Assembly (NCBI GenBank): GCA_009617715.1
Contig: VTFK01000264.1
Span: 496,001 to 560,000, forward strand
DNA length: 64,000 nt
Direction: 5' to 3'
Source: Plectrocnemia conspersa
Lineage: Eukaryota > Arthropoda > Insecta > Trichoptera > Polycentropodidae
Position 1 is the stretch's first letter; every line of letters starts with the position of its first letter. A program made the translations under genes and the position numbers. Shown here in pieces: positions 59,885 through 64,000 of the stretch. A model generated the notes under the pieces. It saw only the letters and a program-made list of their open reading frames with translations, searched no databases and was not told the origin of the DNA.

Positions 59885-61440
59885 TGGGTCACATTTGGAT
59901 TTTACTTCTAATTATATACGATGAGACACAGCGTTCGTTTTCATCTTTGTTACCAATCAAAACCTCTAGGTTGGTTGATATGAAATACGGATTTAGCAGG
60001 CTGAAGTCCATTTTTTTCAGGACCATATTTTATCCCAGACTACATTCTGAAAGGATGCAAGTCTGCTGTTTTGAACCCTCTTCGATTTATATTTAATTTA
60101 ATTTTGAAATACTCCTGTTTTCCAGAGTTGTTAAAATGTTCTAATGTCACCGCGATTCATAAAAAGGGTGTCAAGTCTCACGTTGTCAATTACAGGGCAA
60201 TAGCGTTGCTTTCAGCACCTGCAAAATTATTTGAAATTGTATTGCATAAATACATTTTTAATCAATGCATATGTAGGTTTCTCGAGCAGCAACTAGTTTT
60301 CGTCAATCTCGATTCACTGTAACTAATCTTGTGGTTTTTTCTAACTTTGTTCAAGATACAAGTGGACGTTATATACACAGATTTTGAAAAAATGATCTTA
60401 TTTTGGATTTTCTGAAGATCTCATAAACCTATTCTCAAATTACTTGAGCAATAGATATCAGTTCGTCAAATGTAAAAACTCTTTTTCAGAACGATATAAG
60501 AGCTCTACTGGAGTGTCTCAAGGATTCAAATTGGGTCCATTGTTGTTTCCATTGTTCATTAATGGCATAGAAACAGCAATGCATCATTCATTTTTTATTA
60601 TATGCAGATGACTTGAAAATGTTAAATGCAGTGCAGTCGATTTCATATTCCCTCGACCTGAAGGAGAATCTCAATTCTTTATTAAAGTGGGTTTGCTATA
60701 ACCGACTGCCATTCAGTTTAAAGAAATGTCACACAATTTTATTTATAAGGTCATGGATGCCGGCGGAGTTTTCTACCATCTCGGCGGATATATTGTAGGC
60801 AGGTCTTCTTTTATTAAGGATTTAGGTGTGACTTTCGAAGAACGTTGGAAATTCAGCCAGCACACTGCAGAGACTCACAACAAATCATTAAAAATGCTCG
60901 GTTTTATCTTTAGAAATGAGCGCTACTTCAAGAATACTTTAGTATTGCGCACTATTTATACACTTTAGTATTGCGCACATGCAGCATACTAGAAACTAGC
61001 TCAATTATTTGGATTCCAGGCGTAATGAATCAATCTAATAAATTGAAGCTGGAAAAGTACAACGTAAATTCCTTCGATATTTATACTTGAAGGAATACGG
61101 ATATTATCTGTTCTTGTTTCACAGTGCTTTTATTCTAGGAGCGCTGGGATATCTTTCTGTGTCAACTCGCAGAAGTATTTATATAATTAAACATTTTTGT
61201 AAATTTCTTAAAGGTATCATAGACAACCCTTCGGTGCTCGAGCAGCTCCAAATGTGGTCTACGGAAGGTGGTGGTTATAGTTCTCGGTCGCGTCCACTGT
61301 TCTTGCCTGTAAAGTCTAGAACTGGAGCACTTGCCAACTCTTCTCTGCCAAAAGCAATTCGTCTGATCAATACTGTGCATAGAGATGTTGACATTTTCTT
61401 GTGCACATATGAGGTTTTTGTTCAATTCGTGTGAGACAAT
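59885..61440 (+). mobile_element. Jockey-like non-LTR retrotransposon, 5'-truncated and degraded
   Basis: Plus-strand frames in order carry reverse-transcriptase motifs. First is ILKGCKSA then LNPLRFIFNLILKYSCFPEL. Next is VTAIHKKGVKSHVVNYRAIA (the T.ihK.G....nYR.I block), then TNLVVFSNFVQDTSG, then YADDLKML with the YADD catalytic centre at 60,602-60,613. After that come LNSLLKWVCYNRLPFSLKKC and near 61,260-61,400 RSRPLFLPVKSRTGALANSS with a DVDIF ending, typical of jockey-clade C-termini. At least four frame changes or stops are present. The upstream gag-like frame and the endonuclease are missing, as expected for 5' truncation. Confidence 0.85.
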
Positions 61441-61735
61441 GCACACATTTTCAGGTGATTTGTGTCTGTTCTTTTATCTTGTTTTTGTGTTTTTACTTAT
61501 ATGTGTGTGTTTATGAATTTGTATGTATGCATACGTAGATATGTTTATATTTGTATGTATTTTAAAATTGTAATTGGTCTAACAAAATATAGATATTATT
61601 TCAATTTGTTTTAACTGTTATTGATGGTAATTCTTTCTACAAATAAATTAATATTTTTAGAAATAATATCCACTAATATTAAAAAAATTATTTGATACAT
61701 AAATTATGTATTTTAAATTATTTTTCATTTAGGTA

Positions 61736-62229
61736 CAGTCCGTCCAAGATATGAACGCTCATCGTCACAGTATTAGTGAGAAAATTTAATAGGGTGACCA
61801 TGTGAAATTACAAGTGCAATTCATTTTTACTTTTTTTAATTTAATTTGTTGAGGAAAGTGTAAAATATCACTTTCTTGCTTATTTTGTTTATTTATATAC
61901 ATATATAACACAAAAACATGAGAGCAGTTTTGGTATATCAATATACTATTTTTTAAAATACCAATAAAATATTACAGGAATTATTTTATTGATTACAAAA
62001 TACCACAACATGACAATAATTTATAATAAAAATATAACACATTATAATTTTTAATTAAATTTCCAACGTATGGTCACCCTACCCTTAAAGCAGCGCTGAT
62101 TTAGTATTAGTAACGTTCTCCTATCGGTGTAAGCGAATTCGCGGAAAACTGTATATGTATGCATGCATGCGTACACACACCTTTATTTCCAACACAACGA
62201 TGATATGCGCTAAAATCTTGGATGGACTA
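61736..62229. mobile_element. MITE with TA target duplication
   Basis: CAGTCCGTCCAAGAT at 61,736 and the complement of TAGTCCATCCAAGAT ending at 62,229 form the ends, with TA on both sides. No coding capacity is visible. It encloses a second inverted-repeat element at 61,791-62,080. Confidence 0.7.
61791..62080. mobile_element. Inner inverted-repeat element nested in the MITE
   Basis: AGGGTGACCAT at 61,791-61,801 and ATGGTCACCCT at 62,070-62,080 are exact complements enclosing about 270 bp of AT-rich, non-coding DNA. No clear target duplication was found. It may be a separate insertion or an inner arm of the outer element. Confidence 0.55.
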
Positions 62230-62231
62230 TA

Positions 62232-63094
62232 CGTGTGTAATTTATATTGTATCATAATACTAGCTTGTAGTTTTAAAAACAGCTTTATTATATAATAATT
62301 AAAAATAAACTGTTTCAGACGTATGAAAATACATATTTGTCATCACAACACAAAAAATTTTAAGTGTTCGTTAATATCATCAAATATTTTTCATTTCCAC
62401 TAAAGTTTTTACAAAAATTCAATATTTTATACTTCAAAATGAGAATCTTTACAAATTAAAAAGAGAAAAATGGAGAGAATACAACATCGAATAACACTTG
62501 TCGTCAAGGAAGGCAAACAGAAATATCCCAATAAACAACAAAGCGTTTACATCAATATTGCGCACCTAGCAGTCACGAATACAATAAGTAGTAAAGAGAC
62601 ACTTTGATACTGGAAAAGTCACAAAACAAAACTGAGGCGGAGATAGAAAAACAAAATAAATGTAGGGTCGGAAAGAAGCAGTAAATAATTTAATTAAAAA
62701 TATCAACATTTAGAGTCTCATTACTCACGGGAAAAAATTTAACACCGTCTCTACTTATCTATAAAATGCATCAAATGTATTGTGACGAAGCAGTGCCTGG
62801 TTGTGATGTTGGTATGGTTTTTTTTTAAAAAACATTTAACATCTGCTTTAATATTAATTTTGGTTTCCCTCGACAAGTTTGCTCAATTTACAGAACAAAT
62901 TAAAATAAAATTCATTATTATTTATATGAAAAACAAAACCAGCGTACACATGATGGGGTTCATAAATTAGGGGCTCAAGAATTTTTATTTTATTGCAAGG
63001 TTCAGGTGCTATCTATTTACCGCCGAAAAAAATTTGGTTCTTACGAAAAGTCCGGATTAATCAACGTATTATTCCCGACAATTATATTTCCATT
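62232..63094. other. AT-rich DNA, nothing recognised
   Basis: No coding or mobile-element signature was found between the nested MITE and the SDGCGGQNK relic. The 62-codon frame at 62,782-62,970 is unremarkable. Likewise, nothing is seen from 63,392 to the end of the window. Confidence 0.45.
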
Positions 63095-63391
63095 ATTTTA
63101 CAGTGGTGGTCGGAAAATCACACATACCACTGACTCCTGATAATGTTCATGCAGATGTTTGGACAAAAGATCAGTCAGGAAAAAGGATCTAACGAAATTA
63201 GCTCTGCTGCTCATCATTTGAAGAGCCTTAATTTAGAAGGGAAACAAATTGTACGTCTAGCTTCCGATGGCTGTGGAGGCCAGAACAAAATGTGTATTCA
63301 GCCGACAGTCAATTGTCTTGAAGATCAGATGATCTGGGGATGTTTTTCATACCATGAGGTAGAACAACTAGTTTTATTAATGGGACAGTGA
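63095..63391 (+). pseudogene. Transposon-protein relic with SDGCGGQNK motif
   Basis: The plus strand reads VVGKSHIPLTPDNVHADVWT, then after a frame change SNEISSAAHHLKSLNLEG, then IVRLASDGCGGQNK. The W(T/D)....kG.NEi.S and SDgCgGQNkN combination occurs in a widespread group of insect mobile-element proteins. I cannot name the superfamily with confidence. The frame ends at a TGA at 63,389-63,391. Only this short part of the protein remains. Confidence 0.5.
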
Positions 63392-64000
63392 ATGCTGAAA
63401 AATAAAAAATAAATATTAGAAAATTTATTTCTAGCTTAAATAATAATAAATATAATGTAAGTTTCTATTTTTGTATTTATAAACTAGTTTTACAGTAAAA
63501 AAATTTCATTGCACTGCTAAATTTTCCCAAATATCACTGATTTCAAAAAACTTCAATAGCTTGTTTATTTCAAAATCTTAAACTACTTCTTTGTTAATAT
63601 TGAAAATAAATTTCAATATTATATTAATGTACGGTATTTTCGTGTGTACAATTTTTGTGATTGTAATTTTGTATAAGATAAAATAAAGAATTCGTATATT
63701 CGCATTCTATTTTTTTATTATTCAAGCGACATTAAACGTTAAAAATATTATAGAAAAATATTTTTATTTTGTACAATTAATAATTCAGTCAATTGTGTAT
63801 TTGAGCTTAAAAATTAAATATTGTTGTTTATGAAAGTGTCGATACTTTCAAGTGCTTATCAAAAAATAAGCAATTCTATTTATGTCGCCAGCATTCCAAT
63901 CGAAGATAAAAATATTTATTCTCATATATAATTTCTAAGTGAAAATATTTATTTAAGTCGCGCAGGTGAAAAATATTTGCCAGTGTTGCTACCCAATATT

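Overview
The window is strongly AT-rich eukaryotic DNA, most likely from an insect or another arthropod. It has spliced exons with GT/AG borders, 5'-truncated LINEs with reverse-transcriptase motifs, mariner/Tc1, Tigger, hAT and Mutator-like remnants, long TA microsatellites and a satellite array. There is no prokaryotic gene organisation. I cannot name the species.

The main host locus appears to be one minus-strand gene covering most of the window. From its 5' end: a GC-rich promoter with a probable non-coding first exon ending in a GTAAGT donor at 50,654; a possible alternative TATA-driven first exon at about 25,555-25,507; a long exon (16,995-15,494) with the start codon at 16,876, encoding a low-complexity N-terminal region with five copies of an SKGAIKKVPM-type motif; then exons at 9,876-9,659, 4,196-4,049, 3,994-3,832, 1,758-1,664, 1,597-1,434 and 1,250-1,047. 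The last three encode the first part of a Dbl-homology (RhoGEF) domain. Reading phases agree at every proposed junction from 16,876 to 1,047. The rest of the DH domain must lie beyond position 1. The joins among the six downstream exons are well supported by phase and domain continuity. The links to the repeat exon and to the distal first exons are inference.

The introns and flanks are full of mobile DNA. By position: a short TA-flanked element that keeps a leader, an intron and a start codon (3.1-3.56 kb); an internally deleted mariner (4.52-5.40 kb); diverged copies of one dispersed repeat (5.7, 19.9 and 21.9 kb); a Tc1 relic (14.0-14.6 kb); a Tigger-like element (17.4-19.1 kb); two long-inverted-repeat elements built of iterated GAGCGC motifs with 9-bp target duplications (26.2-27.4 and 39.4-41.2 kb); a hAT derivative with a perfect 8-bp target duplication (27.9-29.0 kb); a TA-flanked element (31.5-32.3 kb); a C-run/G-run foldback element (45.3-46.1 kb); a FLYWCH/MULE transposase relic (51.7-52.7 kb); a hAT relic (53.85-54.5 kb); a nearly full-length ZBED5-like hAT directly abutted by a second hAT (56.96-59.82 kb); a jockey-like LINE fragment (59.9-61.4 kb); and a nested pair of MITEs (61.7-62.2 kb).

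A satellite array with monomers of about 170-180 bp and signs of a three-monomer higher-order unit fills 46.6-49.5 kb, inside the proposed first intron. Most of the remaining sequence is AT-rich and shows no recognisable feature. The least ordinary items are the repeat-bearing N-terminus joined to a RhoGEF, the GAGCGC foldback family and the satellite.
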